DNA from: Geoalkalibacter halelectricus
GTDB lineage: Bacteria > Desulfobacterota > Desulfuromonadia > Desulfuromonadales > Geoalkalibacteraceae
Direction: 5' to 3'
DNA length: 64,000 nucleotides
Assembly: GCF_025263685.1 (NCBI RefSeq)
Contig: NZ_CP092109.1
Span: forward strand, 3,721,001 to 3,785,000
Shown piece after piece: positions 7,817-15,279 of this stretch (positions are counted from its first letter, which is position 1; every line of letters begins with the position of its first letter). The notes under the pieces are model-generated. The model searched no databases. It was not told where the DNA came from and saw only the letters and a list, made by a program, of their open reading frames with translations. The position numbers were made by a program, and so were the translations under genes.

Positions 7817-8245
7817 TTAGTCAATGGCTCGGAAAATTTCCGCTGATTCGGGGTGTTCCGCTGCCCATTCGCGCAAGGCATAAAACAGGTCAGTGAAACG
7901 ATCCTCGCGGGTGTGCCAGGCCATCCGGTTGAATGCCACCAGGCAGGCGACAATTCCGGCCGCGTCGGCGCTCATGGTGCCTTCGTACCAGTTACCGGCG
8001 CAGCTCATGGGGTAGGTTTCGGACTGGTCGCCGGGGGCCATGTAGAACGCACCATTGGACAGTTCCCACATGATCCAGTAACCGCCGTTGTAGGCTTCGC
8101 TGTACTCGCCCATGACCTTGTAAACCAGGCCTTCCAGCAGCATGAAGTGGCGGCCTGCGTAGCGCGGCAGAATGTTCATGCGGTCGGCATCGTTGACGCG
8201 GGAGCAGATCAAGGGCATTTCGGTGGTGGTTGCTTGTGTAGTCAT
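7817..8245 (-). CDS. klcA: KlcA/ArdB-family antirestriction protein
   Basis: Protects incoming plasmid DNA from type I restriction. The product is 142 residues, the family length. Family blocks are plain: LPRYAGRHFMLLEGLVY, YNGGYWIMWELSNGAFYM, then MSADAAGIVACLVAFNRMAW, and the C-terminal REWAAEHPESAEIFRAID. The start ATG 8245 is followed by a Thr-rich segment. A palindrome TAGGTCATTTTGACCTA lies upstream. In IncP plasmids klcA is in the kil/kor-controlled leading region, which agrees with its place near oriT. Confidence 0.93.
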   Translation of the reverse strand: MTTQATTTEMPLICSRVNDADRMNILPRYAGRHFMLLEGLVYKVMGEYSEAYNGGYWIMWELSNGAFYMAPGDQSETYPMSCAGNWYEGTMSADAAGIVACLVAFNRMAWHTREDRFTDLFYALREWAAEHPESAEIFRAID

Positions 8246-8300
8246 CGGACTTTCTCCGGTAGTGACCTGGGCGTTATTGCCCGGCCTTCTGATTACTATA

Positions 8301-8319
8301 GTAGGTCATTTTGACCTAC
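8301..8319. promoter_or_regulatory. Palindromic operator upstream of klcA
   Basis: GTAGGTCA-TTT-TGACCTAC, a perfect 8-bp-arm palindrome 55 bases before the klcA start, in an AT-rich promoter-like stretch. A likely repressor site. It is not the known KorA or KorB operator sequence, so the repressor is unknown. Confidence 0.65.
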
Positions 8320-8910
8320 ACTGTCAAGCCCTCAACCTCAAAAAATAGGAAAAAATTACCTACAGGCGAATGCCTGGGCTGCCACTGAGCGGGAAGGATG
8401 CACCCGGCCCCTTCCTTTTGGCGTTAAAACCATTCCACTGATCTAGCAGGCGACGCGGTGGCTGAGGATTGGCCGCCAATGGTTCGGATGGCACCCTGGA
8501 GCCTCCAGAATGGCCGTAGCGCCGTTTTCTGGGTCTGAGTAGGGGGTTGGTAGGGGTTGGGCGCGTAGCGCCTTAAAACACCAAAAAAATAATAGGGTTG
8601 TCTTGTTGCTCTGCGGTCGCTCGTAAGGTGGTCAAAGGGCCGCTAGGCCCGTTCGCCGTTAGGCGATTGTCCACCGTGAGCGGGCCGCTAACTATAGGTA
8701 TTTCTATAGGAAAAAAACTATAGGAAGACACCTATAGGTTTAGGGGGGGTCTGATTATGCGTGGCGGGGGGGGTGTGATTAGGCGTGTATTCCCGGCTAG
8801 GGCCACCGAATCAACGCAAAGCGGCTTAACTTCGGCAAATTTTTGTTATCAATGAACGCTTCCCCTGGCCAGCCTGTGCTGACTCGGGGAGAGGTGTAAC
8901 TCTAAAGTCC
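8320..8910. other. Non-coding stretch with CTATAGG repeats
   Basis: About 590 bases with no convincing gene. It holds four CTATAGG/CCTATAGG copies (8692, 8704, 8718, 8731) at 12-14 base steps, an inverted repeat around GGGCCGCTAGGCCC (8637-8650), and a repeated TGATTAKGCGTG (8752 and 8776) with G runs. The layout resembles a control or replication region, but no known origin type is recognised. Confidence 0.4.
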
Positions 8911-8961
8911 AGTATCAAGATAATCAGGAATTTACGTGCAGGCTAATCTGAGAACTTACAC
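8911..8961 (+). pseudogene. Truncated inverted copy of the rep promoter and first codons
   Basis: These 51 bases match the reverse complement of 40406-40456 at 49 positions. The copy includes the ribosome site, the GTG start and nine codons (VQANLRTYT versus VQANLRTNT) of the initiator gene at 39976-40431. After codon nine the reading frame diverges into GGGTCAAGGAGCCTGACCC, a palindromic sequence, so this is only a 5' remnant. Confidence 0.8.
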
Positions 8962-9088
8962 CGGGTCAAGGAGCCTGACCCCGGCCGCCAATCTATCATG
9001 CAATCGCTCGGTGGTGGGAGAGGCATGCTCGGTGGTTATCGATTCGAGATCCGCTTTGTCGACCTTCTAAAATTTTCAGGAGTGATTC

Positions 9089-9334
9089 TTGACCCGGGAA
9101 AAAGACACCAGGCAGAGGGAAGAGGGGGTTGAGGTTCCTTATGAACGAATCAACCCGGAAACCCTGCGCAATCTGATCCAGGAATTCGTGAGCAGAGACG
9201 GCGCGGACTGGGGCGATGCCGGATGCAGCCTGGAGGATAAGGTCAATCAGGTGCTTGGCCAGTTGAAGGCCGGCAAGGCAAAGGTCGTGTTTGATCTGAA
9301 GACCGAAACGGCGAATATTGTCGTTCGGCCGTAG
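9089..9334 (+). CDS. YheU-like (UPF0270) small protein
   Basis: An 81-residue protein of a conserved family of unknown function. The block PETLRNLIQEFVSRDGADWGD followed by LEDKVNQVLGQLKAGKAKVVFDLKTETANIV matches the UPF0270 pattern (family length about 70-75). The start is TTG at 9089, with CAGGAG seven bases upstream; no ATG or GTG occurs in frame before the conserved part. Its place on a plasmid beside toxin-antitoxin genes is unusual for a housekeeping-type family. Confidence 0.75.
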   Translation: MTREKDTRQREEGVEVPYERINPETLRNLIQEFVSRDGADWGDAGCSLEDKVNQVLGQLKAGKAKVVFDLKTETANIVVRP

Positions 9335-9431
9335 TGGTTGTGGATGGGGGTGTTCTCTCTGGCAGGGAGGTGCGAACAGAATGCGATCCGAGGAGCAAGC
9401 CCTTGTCATCTCCTGTCAACTCTGCGATTTG

Positions 9432-9809
9432 TTAAGCAGCGTCATTAATCGTGTCATAAGGCTGAATGAGTATCTCCGCCGGAATGCCCAGACCTTTGTG
9501 GAGGTTGCGAATCATTTGCATGGTTAACGGCCGTTTTCGGTTCAAAACCTCGGAAACACGTGCCCGGCTGCCGATAAATGATTGAAGATCCCGCCGCGTA
9601 AGTCCACGGCTTTCCATGTGATAAAGAATGGCCTCGATTGGATCGGGCTTGGGAATGCTGTAGTGTTTTTCCTCGAAGGACTCGACCAAAGTAACAAGCA
9701 CCTCAAGCCGATCTCCTTCAGGAGTGTCGGGAGCGGCGTCAAACAACTTTTCGATCTCTTCAAGAGCGGCCTGATAGTCGGCATCGGTTTTTATAGGTTT
9801 GATTTCCAT
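9432..9809 (-). CDS. higA: HigA-type antitoxin
   Basis: A 125-residue antitoxin and autorepressor. The N-terminal half (IKTDADYQAALEEIEKLF) is the HigA signature and the C-terminal half is a helix-turn-helix (GLTRRDLQSFIGSRARVSEVLNRKRPL). It lies 12 bases after the partner toxin gene on the same strand, the toxin-first order typical of higBA. Confidence 0.92.
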   Translation of the reverse strand: MEIKPIKTDADYQAALEEIEKLFDAAPDTPEGDRLEVLVTLVESFEEKHYSIPKPDPIEAILYHMESRGLTRRDLQSFIGSRARVSEVLNRKRPLTMQMIRNLHKGLGIPAEILIQPYDTINDAA

Positions 9810-9821
9810 GGATTCCTCCTC

Positions 9822-10115
9822 TCAGATCGTTGTTGCGTCAATCTTGTCGTATTCCCGATGCGTGCCGACAAAACGGATATACAAGATGCCATGGACGTAC
9901 TGGACTGCGACGATGAGCCGGTAGTTGTTGCCTTTGATGTTGAAAACAACCCGGTTGTTGGCCAAGAAACTCGCGTTGCGATAGGCATTTTTTATGTCTG
10001 CCGGAGATTTCCACTCAGCATGCTTGACGTCGTCATACCATGCTTGCAGGGGCTGACGTGCATCCGGATGTCGGTTCCAAAATTCGCGGAGTGTTCTACG
10101 AGATATGACGCGCAT
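9822..10115 (-). CDS. higB: HigB-type mRNA interferase toxin
   Basis: RelE-fold ribosome-dependent RNase, kept in check by HigA. The start chosen is MRVISRRTLREFW (ATG 10115), the usual N-terminus; an in-frame start 42 bases earlier adds a non-conserved tail. Blocks HPDARQPLQAWYDDVKHAEW, NRVVFNIKGNNYRLIVAVQY and RFVGTHREYDKI are typical of the HigB_toxin family. 97 residues. Confidence 0.92.
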   Translation of the reverse strand: MRVISRRTLREFWNRHPDARQPLQAWYDDVKHAEWKSPADIKNAYRNASFLANNRVVFNIKGNNYRLIVAVQYVHGILYIRFVGTHREYDKIDATTI

Positions 10116-10265
10116 GGAGGAAGTATACTGCGCTCCCGTAATGGGAGCAAGTGCCAAATTTCAAGTAAGGTGATTTTTCTGCTAAAACCTAAGGCCGGGA
10201 AATTAGGTGTCTGGGAACGGCACTAAGTCTATAAAATACCCCCCAGGGGAACTGGGAGAAATCAT

Positions 10266-10574
10266 CTATCCAAGCCCGGCACCCAAAAGAAGCTGTCGCA
10301 GCTGCCGTTCCTCTTTCGTGACATGGACGATAAAGACCGAGTTGCCTTCGCGCCGGTAGAAAATGCGGCACGGCCTTACGTTCAGTTCGCGGTAAATCGA
10401 ATTGGGCAACTCGGAGGGGACATGCCCGGAATCTGGAAACCGCTCTAGGCGCTCGACGGTTGAGAATGTCTCCTTGATGAGGCGCGAAGCGGCCTGCGGC
10501 TTATCCAGGGCGATGTATTCGGCGATTTCGTCGAGTTGATCCAGCGCTGGGCTTGTCCAGACTATTTCAGCCAC
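10266..10574 (-). CDS. ParE/RelE-family toxin
   Basis: A 102-residue toxin starting MAEIVWTSPALDQLDEIAEY, with LERFPDSGHVPSELPN and the C-terminal CRIFYRREGNSVFIVHVTKEERQL strand pattern, typical of the plasmid-stabilisation ParE/RelE family. ParE members poison gyrase and RelE members cut mRNA; sequence alone does not decide. It overlaps the antitoxin gene by 13 bases. Confidence 0.9.
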   Translation of the reverse strand: MAEIVWTSPALDQLDEIAEYIALDKPQAASRLIKETFSTVERLERFPDSGHVPSELPNSIYRELNVRPCRIFYRREGNSVFIVHVTKEERQLRQLLLGAGLG

Positions 10575-10819
10575 TTGCGCATCTGCTCCTTGGCCTGGGC
10601 ATGAGAGGCCGTTCGGCCCTCCAAAATCGCCCTTTCTCCCTTGGACAGCCCTTCAAGCAGCGCCAGCCTGCGCTGCATGAACTCATAGTCCTCGACATCG
10701 ACAAGGTAGGCGGCGGGACGGCCGTGCTCCGTGATCAGAACCGCTTCCTTGCTTTGGTGCAGATCCGCAAGGATTCTCGTCGCTTGGCGCTTCAGGTTGG
10801 TAACCAGTTCGACTTTCAT
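10562..10819 (-). CDS. Phd/YefM-family antitoxin
   Basis: An 85-residue antitoxin. MKVELVTNLKRQATRILADL plus EAVLITEHGRPAAYLVDVEDYE is the Phd/YefM DNA-binding fold; the C-terminal third (EGRTASHAQAKEQMRKWLK) would clamp the toxin. It is the first gene of the pair, and a 12-bp-arm palindrome lies just upstream, as expected for autoregulation. Confidence 0.92.
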   Translation of the reverse strand: MKVELVTNLKRQATRILADLHQSKEAVLITEHGRPAAYLVDVEDYEFMQRRLALLEGLSKGERAILEGRTASHAQAKEQMRKWLK

Positions 10820-10832
10820 TGGATGGCTCCTT

Positions 10833-10866
10833 GTCCGATAGTGACACTATAGTATCACTATCGGAC
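10833..10866. promoter_or_regulatory. Perfect palindrome, antitoxin operator
   Basis: Arms GTCCGATAGTGA and TCACTATCGGAC are exact complements separated by ten bases. The site lies 14 bases upstream of the Phd-like start codon and covers the expected promoter. Likely operator of the toxin-antitoxin operon. Confidence 0.8.
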
Positions 10867-10970
10867 AGCCATATCTATGGGGACAGAACGGGGACAGAAC
10901 GGAGATAGAACATCTTATGAATTCATTACATGCCAAATAACGAAATTGCCCGGCCTGGGCCCGGTAACTT

Positions 10971-11045
10971 CAATGAACCGCCCGGTGCGGACCCGCATGC
11001 CGGGTGGTGTGGGGGTTGGGGGTTAAAAACCCCCGGCTACCCGAT
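10971..11045 (+). mobile_element. 3' remnant of a group II intron (domains V and VI)
   Basis: AACCGCCCGGTGCGG-ACCC-GCATGCCGGGTGGT folds as a group II domain V with an AACCGCC catalytic strand (CGC triad, as in class C). It is followed by a domain VI-like hairpin GGGGGTT-AAAA-ACCCCC and the terminal CTACCCGAT. No reverse-transcriptase frame lies upstream, so only the 3' end remains. The bases after the predicted splice end, TAGGGC, look like the second half of an attC core, the class C (attC-targeting) insertion context. Based on recalled family structure. Confidence 0.62.
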
Positions 11046-11057
11046 TAGGGCCAGTCG

Positions 11058-11357
11058 TCAACTATGGGCAGCCTCGGCGTGAAGTTTGATCCCAAGAGCT
11101 GAAACAACCTTGAGGATCGTGTCGAAGCCGGGAGTGCGCTCGCCCGAAAGGGCTTTGTAAAGGCTTTCACGAGACAGCCCGGCATCACGGGCGACTTGTG
11201 ACATTCCTTTGGCTCGGGCAATGTCGCCTAGCGCTTTGGCAACAAAGGCGGCATCTCCATTGGCTTCTTCAAGGCAGGCTTCAAGATAGGCCGCCATTTC
11301 CTCGGGAGTGCGGAGGTGCTCTGCGACATCGTAGCGGCTGGTTGCTGTCTTTTTCAT
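11058..11357 (-). CDS. HTH addiction-module antitoxin
   Basis: A 99-residue protein starting at ATG 11357 (MKKTATSRYDVAEHLRTPEE), with AGGAG upstream; an in-frame start 75 bases earlier falls inside the toxin gene. Residues 40-90 are an XRE-type helix-turn-helix (ARAKGMSQVARDAGLSRESLYKAL), the probable-addiction-module family pattern. It pairs with the RelE-like toxin 11 bases upstream. An attC-like core near its stop suggests it is an integron cassette. Confidence 0.9.
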   Translation of the reverse strand: MKKTATSRYDVAEHLRTPEEMAAYLEACLEEANGDAAFVAKALGDIARAKGMSQVARDAGLSRESLYKALSGERTPGFDTILKVVSALGIKLHAEAAHS

Positions 11358-11367
11358 GGTCGTTCTC

Positions 11368-11658
11368 CTACAGGTTGCGGGCGAGGCGCAGAGCGATCTT
11401 GATGTCTTTGTCTTGCGTGCCTTTGTCGCCACCGGCCAGCAAGATGATCAACTCGTTGCCACGCTTGATGAAATAAACCCGATATCCGGGGCCATAATCG
11501 ATCCGCATTTCCGAAACACCTTCGGCAACTGGCTTAACATCGCCCGGGTTGCCCGCCGCAAGCCGCTCGATCCTGACCAGGATGCGTGCCCTTGCGCGAA
11601 TATCCCGTAGGTTGTCGAGCCATTCGGCGAATTCGTCTGTTTTGCGGATTTCGATCAT
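11368..11658 (-). CDS. RelE/HigB-like toxin of an addiction module
   Basis: A 96-residue toxin of the phage-derived Gp49-like family: TDEFAEWLDNLRDIRARARI, then VKPVAEGVSEMRIDYGPGYR and VYFIKRGNELIILLAGGDKGTQ, which match well. It is followed by its antitoxin gene. The region upstream runs directly into the IS110-like element. Confidence 0.92.
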   Translation of the reverse strand: MIEIRKTDEFAEWLDNLRDIRARARILVRIERLAAGNPGDVKPVAEGVSEMRIDYGPGYRVYFIKRGNELIILLAGGDKGTQDKDIKIALRLARNL

Positions 11659-11852
11659 GGGAAAAGTGTAGCCTTCTGGCTACGAATTGTCAATCAGGGT
11701 GCCGGTGTCGGGAGGTTGGCCCTAGACATAATGGCTTATACGAAATAGAGATGACCTGTCTCCCTTCCGCACCGGGGATTACGGGGGTTGATCCCGCAGA
11801 GCCACCTGCTTAGCCTGAGAGCGTAAGCAACTCTGAGGAAAGGAGACAGGTC

Positions 11853-12962
11853 ATGTCAAAGTCTACCACGGCATTTGTCGGCCTTGACGTCCACAAGGAT
11901 TCGATTGACATCGCGGTTGCCGAAGCGGGCCGAAACGGTGAAGTCCGGCACCTGGGTACCATTGGCGGTGATCTCGTTTCTCTGGGCAAGGCGGTTCGCA
12001 AGCTTCGCTCCTGGTACTCCCGCTTGCATTTCGTTTATGAAGCCGGCCCCTGCGGGTACCAGGTCTATCGGTGCTTATCCGCACAGGGATTGGATTGCAC
12101 GGTAGTTTCCCCCTCGATGATCCCCAAGCGCTCCGGCGATCGGGTCAAGACCGATCGGCGCGATTGTCTGCAACTGGCGCGGCTGCACCGGGCCGGGGAG
12201 CTTTCGCCCATCTATGTGCCGGGCGCCGAGGATGAAGCCATCCGCGATTTGGTGCGCTCCCGGGAGGATGCACGCATTGCCGGCCACAAGGCACGTCAGC
12301 AGCTCAAGGCGCTGCTGCTGCGCAATGGCATCCGTTATGAAGGAAAAAGCTCCTGGACCGCCGCGCATCTGCGCTGGATCGCCAGGCTCAAGCTGCCGCT
12401 TGAGGCCCAGCAGATCGCCTTTCAGGAATATCTCGACACGGTGACGGCTGCCGCGGCGCGGGTGGAACGCATTACCGAAGAGATACGGCGCGCGGCCGCG
12501 TCTTGGCGCATGGCGCCTTTGGTGGAGGCTCTGCAGGCGCTTCGCGGCGTTCAGTTCATCGTGGCCGTGACGGTCGTGGCCGAGTTGGGGGATTTGACTC
12601 GCTTCGATAACCCGAGGGAGCTGTCGGCCTTTGTTGGCCTGGTCCCCAGCGAATATTCCAGCGGCCCCTCGGTCCGCCGCGGCGCGATCACCAAGACCGG
12701 AAACGTCCATGCCCGGCGGGTTCTGGTTGAGGCCGCCTGGCATTACCGGCAACCGGCCCGGGTGACCCCCATTTTGCGCCAGCGCCTGGAGAAGCTCGCG
12801 CCGGTCGTGCAGGAAATCGCCTGGAAGGCCCAGCTTCGGCTGTGCAACCGCTTTCGGCGCCTGACGGCTGTGGGCAAGTGCAGCCAAAAGGTGGTGACCG
12901 CCGTCGCCCGCGAACTGATCATGTTCATGTGGGCCATCGCCAGGGAGGTGAAACAGGCCTGA
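11853..12962 (+). CDS. IS110-family DEDD transposase
   Basis: A 369-residue recombinase that moves the element, probably guided by a bridge RNA. The N-terminal RuvC-like DEDD domain opens with FVGLDVHKDSIDIAVAE (first Asp), followed by FVYEAGPCGYQVYR and KTDRRDCLQLARL. The C-terminal transposase_20 domain has LRGVQFIVAVTVVAELGDL and the serine block FVGLVPSEYSSGPSVRRGAI. Length and both domains are intact, so it may be active. GGAAAGGAG lies seven bases before the start. Confidence 0.95.
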   Translation: MSKSTTAFVGLDVHKDSIDIAVAEAGRNGEVRHLGTIGGDLVSLGKAVRKLRSWYSRLHFVYEAGPCGYQVYRCLSAQGLDCTVVSPSMIPKRSGDRVKTDRRDCLQLARLHRAGELSPIYVPGAEDEAIRDLVRSREDARIAGHKARQQLKALLLRNGIRYEGKSSWTAAHLRWIARLKLPLEAQQIAFQEYLDTVTAAAARVERITEEIRRAAASWRMAPLVEALQALRGVQFIVAVTVVAELGDLTRFDNPRELSAFVGLVPSEYSSGPSVRRGAITKTGNVHARRVLVEAAWHYRQPARVTPILRQRLEKLAPVVQEIAWKAQLRLCNRFRRLTAVGKCSQKVVTAVARELIMFMWAIAREVKQA

Positions 12963-13231
12963 CGACATTCGACATCCCCCGGTGCATGGGGCAAGGCGCG
13001 GCCCTGGTCAGGAGAACCCTCGACAAGCGTTATGGGACCGGTCCAGTGCCGGAACGCCCGATCCTAGGGTGAGGCAGCTCCGCGACGAATAAGGGTCAGG
13101 TGGTAGCCAATCCACGAATATCAGCAGGATCAACCGTCGCCCAAGGCGGCCCCGTCTTGCCCCATGCCCGGAGGGATGCATCATAAAAGTCAAAGAACAT
13201 TCAAAGGGAGCAGTGCGCCCTCTTGACAGGG
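12963..13231 (+). ncRNA. Candidate bridge-RNA region of the IS110-like element
   Basis: About 270 non-coding bases between the transposase stop and the right subterminal repeat. In IS1111-type elements the non-coding end downstream of the gene encodes the structured bridge RNA that pairs with donor and target. The stretch has several local inverted repeats (for example GGGGCAAGGCG near 12987 against CGCCCAAGGCGGCCCC near 13137). Placement is by family knowledge; the RNA itself is not shown. Confidence 0.4.
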
Positions 13232-13242
13232 ATAAGCCATAT

Positions 13243-13314
13243 CAACGCTCCGCATAACCGGCTGGCAATGGAGCGCAGCGAAATTGCCAGTCCGAGTTGA
13301 TGCGGTTGTTAGGC
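13243..13314 (-). repeat. attC: Integron attC site, 3' core cut by the IS
   Basis: On the minus strand GCCTAAC (13314-13308, R'' core) starts two bases after the stop of the 13317-13922 gene. An imperfect hairpin follows: ACTGGCAAT pairs with ATTGCCAG around TTCGCTGCGCTCC, and the arm CCGCATCAACTCGG mirrors CCGGTTATGCGGAGCGTT. The expected GTTRRRY core at the far end becomes GCGTTGATATGGC, so the IS interrupts it. attC by structure and position. Confidence 0.78.
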
Positions 13315-13316
13315 AA

Positions 13317-13922
13317 TCAATTCATTCCGAGTAGTTTCTTGAACTTTTCGGTGAGCTTGAAGCCCTCCGGCCGCAAGAGCTTCTTTTCTCCGGTTGCTTT
13401 GTCGGTTATGACCAACCCTTGGCCATAAAAGCTCGTGATGTCAAACCAAAACTCCCTCGTGAATCGCACCATCTTCTCTTGTCGTTTCCTCTCGTGCGCT
13501 TCGCCGTCGAATTCCGGGTGGCCGTAGCCTTGAGACCCCTCAAGCTCAGCCTTCAACTCCTCCCAGTCCTTTTCTGGGAATGCGGCGATCTCGAAAACGA
13601 GCTTGTCGAAGACCCTCTCTCCTTCATGAACTGTGCTCTGCTGCTGAAGCTCCCACCTGATACCGGAGAATTTCTCGCCCTCTGGACGAAAGATGATCAT
13701 TTCCTCGTATATCCGCTTTTCCACGAAAACATACTCCACGCCAACTCCGTCAAATGGTAATGACGGATCAACGAGGGGATCATTCTTATCAATGACGCAT
13801 GCATCTTCCTGCGAGTACCCCCACCCGCCACGGATGGGAAGGCCGCAACGCAGCGACTTGAAGTCTGTCGCAAGGATCTCTCTCGGCGATTCTTTGCTCT
13901 TGATCGGGTAGGGAGGTTGCAT
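13317..13922 (-). CDS. Integron cassette gene, unknown function
   Basis: A 201-residue protein, start ATG 13922, with AGGAG upstream and a complete attC core GTTAGGC just before that. It is rich in aromatic and charged residues (GVGVEYVFVEKRIYEEMIIF, WFDITSFYGQGLVITDKAT), has no signal peptide or membrane segment, and looks soluble and globular. I recognise no family. Being bracketed by attC sites and carrying its own compact reading frame, it is a typical integron cassette protein. Confidence 0.75.
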   Translation of the reverse strand: MQPPYPIKSKESPREILATDFKSLRCGLPIRGGWGYSQEDACVIDKNDPLVDPSLPFDGVGVEYVFVEKRIYEEMIIFRPEGEKFSGIRWELQQQSTVHEGERVFDKLVFEIAAFPEKDWEELKAELEGSQGYGHPEFDGEAHERKRQEKMVRFTREFWFDITSFYGQGLVITDKATGEKKLLRPEGFKLTEKFKKLLGMN

Positions 13923-13934
13923 ATTGGGTCTCCT

Positions 13935-14025
13935 GCCTAACGTTTGGCATAAGCAGACCGCGCCAATGAAGGTGCAAATAATTTCGGCAACGTTCTCGCG
14001 GTCTGCTTAATGCCTTAGTTATGCC
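13935..14025 (-). repeat. attC: Intact integron attC site
   Basis: About 90 bases. On the plus strand GCCTAAC (13935-13941) and GTTATGC (14018-14024) are the cores. AAGCAGACCGCG (13951-13962) is the exact complement of CGCGGTCTGCTT (13997-14008), leaving a loop of about 34 bases. The minus-strand reading ends GTTAGGC right before the next cassette's ribosome site. This is the canonical folded attC layout. Confidence 0.85.
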
Positions 14026-14091
14026 AAGTTGTTTTTATTCTTACGCTCCCACAACACACTTGCAAGCTAAGCTGTTTTTTTCTTGGACAAA

Positions 14092-14757
14092 CTATGAAAG
14101 AAAAGAATAGTCACTTGTAAATGACTTCCCGTTTATTCCGTCAGTGCCAGGAACCTGCACAAGCAACCCGCTGCCTCTATTGACAACATTAAACTTAAGT
14201 TGCCCCTTAGACTCGCTCATTTCTCTGCCGTATTTCTCGAAGAATTTTTCAGGAAGAGGAATGTCTATAACTTCTCCGTTTTCGCGTTGGCATAAAAGCA
14301 CGGCATGATCAAAACCACCAGCTGGCAAACCAAGAAACCAACGATTTGGCTGCCTTTCCGTTGCAACAGCTAGGCCGACCCGTTTACCTGACCTGGTGCG
14401 AAATATTGTCTTTCCTTTAATTAACTGGAGGTGAATACCTTCTGCTTCACGTTTTCTTAAAAACTCACTTCGAATTTGTTCTCCAAGCTCTCTTGAGGAA
14501 ACCATCTGCGCCGATCTAGATTCGCCCACAGGTGTGGCCGCAATACGCCGAATTTTTAGTTGTGCAGTTTGTGGAGTGCCACTTCTCAACCCGTCAAGTT
14601 CTGACCTGATTTGTTTCTGGCGAGAAATAAGATTTTCAATTTTTTCTAATCTTTCACTTTCCGCTAAGACTGTGTCGGCTTTCCCCTCGCCAGCAGCTTT
14701 GGAAATAGCTGATAATATTTTGTTTTTCTCGTTTTGAAGCTCAGTCAGCGTGCCCAT
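14092..14757 (-). CDS. Hypothetical protein, probable cassette gene
   Basis: A 221-residue protein, AT-richer than its neighbours. Residues 5-55 form a likely coiled coil (LQNEKNKILSAISKAAGEGK ... LEKIENLISRQKQIRSELDG). The C-terminal half (90-220) looks globular with beta strands (SGKRVGLAVATERQPNRWFL, GLPAGGFDHAVLLCQRENGE). No known family. An attC lies 67 bases after its stop, so it is probably the preceding cassette of the array. AGGAGG lies about eight bases before the ATG. Confidence 0.65.
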   Translation of the reverse strand: MGTLTELQNEKNKILSAISKAAGEGKADTVLAESERLEKIENLISRQKQIRSELDGLRSGTPQTAQLKIRRIAATPVGESRSAQMVSSRELGEQIRSEFLRKREAEGIHLQLIKGKTIFRTRSGKRVGLAVATERQPNRWFLGLPAGGFDHAVLLCQRENGEVIDIPLPEKFFEKYGREMSESKGQLKFNVVNRGSGLLVQVPGTDGINGKSFTSDYSFLS

Positions 14758-14802
14758 GTGATAACCTCCTGAGTTTATTGTTTTGTTTTCTACAACCCAG
14801 AA

Positions 14803-14830
14803 ACTATTACAAGTGCAAGTGTAGTGTCAA
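14803..14830 (-). promoter_or_regulatory. Candidate promoter for the 14092-14757 gene
   Basis: Minus-strand TTGACA at 14830-14825, then ATAGTT after 17 bases (or TAATAG after 15), about 50 bases before the start codon. The -35 is perfect and the -10 weak. Most cassette genes lack their own promoter, so this would be useful to the gene. Confidence 0.4.
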
Positions 14831-15279
14831 GTGTATTTTTTCTTTGAGGCATAACATAGAGTAGATTTGCGAAGAGCCGTGTTACAACGCGTCCCTGTTT
14901 TTTGTGAACGTGAAATTCCTGATATAATTCAGATGGTTGCCTTTGGTTGCTCCAACTTCCATTTTGGGCTTATCTCGTTTGAACCACGAGCAATTTTGTC
15001 GGGTTTTTGCTGCCCGCCAGTCGATTGGCGGCGAAAGGCGAAAAAGCAGAAATCGCGGCGGTTACGTGAAAAACCAAAAAAGGCCGCCCAGGGAAAAAAC
15101 CCGGTGCGGCCTTTCTAAATAAAATCCTCTGACGGCAATGATCTTCAACATCATGCCAACCCTCGTAAAAAGCAATTCACGCCAGCAAAATGCTGCCAAT
15201 AATCGGAACATTAACGAAAGTAGGAGTGAGTATCAAGGAAAAAGGAGGGGTAGACGGAAAACGAGGGCAGGGTTAACCC
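14831..15279. other. Intergenic region with a terminator
   Basis: About 450 bases between the cassette gene and the 15280 gene. A frame at 14867-15118 has no ribosome site and a basic, low-complexity end, so I do not call it. The only clear element is the stem-loop at 15079-15114. The base composition changes here from AT-rich cassette DNA towards GC-rich transfer DNA. Confidence 0.5.
15079..15114. terminator. Bidirectional rho-independent terminator
   Basis: AAAGGCCGC (15079-15087) pairs with GCGGCCTTT (15106-15114), with an inner CCAGGG/CCCGG stem. A run on the left and TTT on the right would let it act in both directions. Confidence 0.75.

Larger units (their letters stand above)
11728..13242 (+). 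mobile_element. IS110-family (IS1111-like) insertion sequence inserted in an attC
   Basis: About 1.5 kb with one transposase gene. Subterminal inverted repeats ATGGCTTAT (11731-11739) and ATAAGCCAT (13232-13240) flank it; IS1111-type elements have such repeats while other IS110 members do not. A long non-coding stretch follows the gene. The right boundary falls inside an attC site, matching the known IS1111-attC behaviour. Exact ends are estimated from the inverted repeats and the broken attC. Confidence 0.8.

Noticed and set aside
8996-9409. 137-codon minus-strand frame over the YheU-like gene
   Set aside because: The plus-strand YheU-like frame has conserved blocks and a good ribosome site; the minus frame has neither.
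12075-12968. Second gene on the minus strand of the IS element
   Set aside because: It is a complementary shadow of the DEDD transposase without a ribosome site or motif.
14867-15118. 83-codon plus-strand frame
   Set aside because: No ribosome site, a Lys/Arg-rich low-complexity end that runs through a terminator, and no recognised family.
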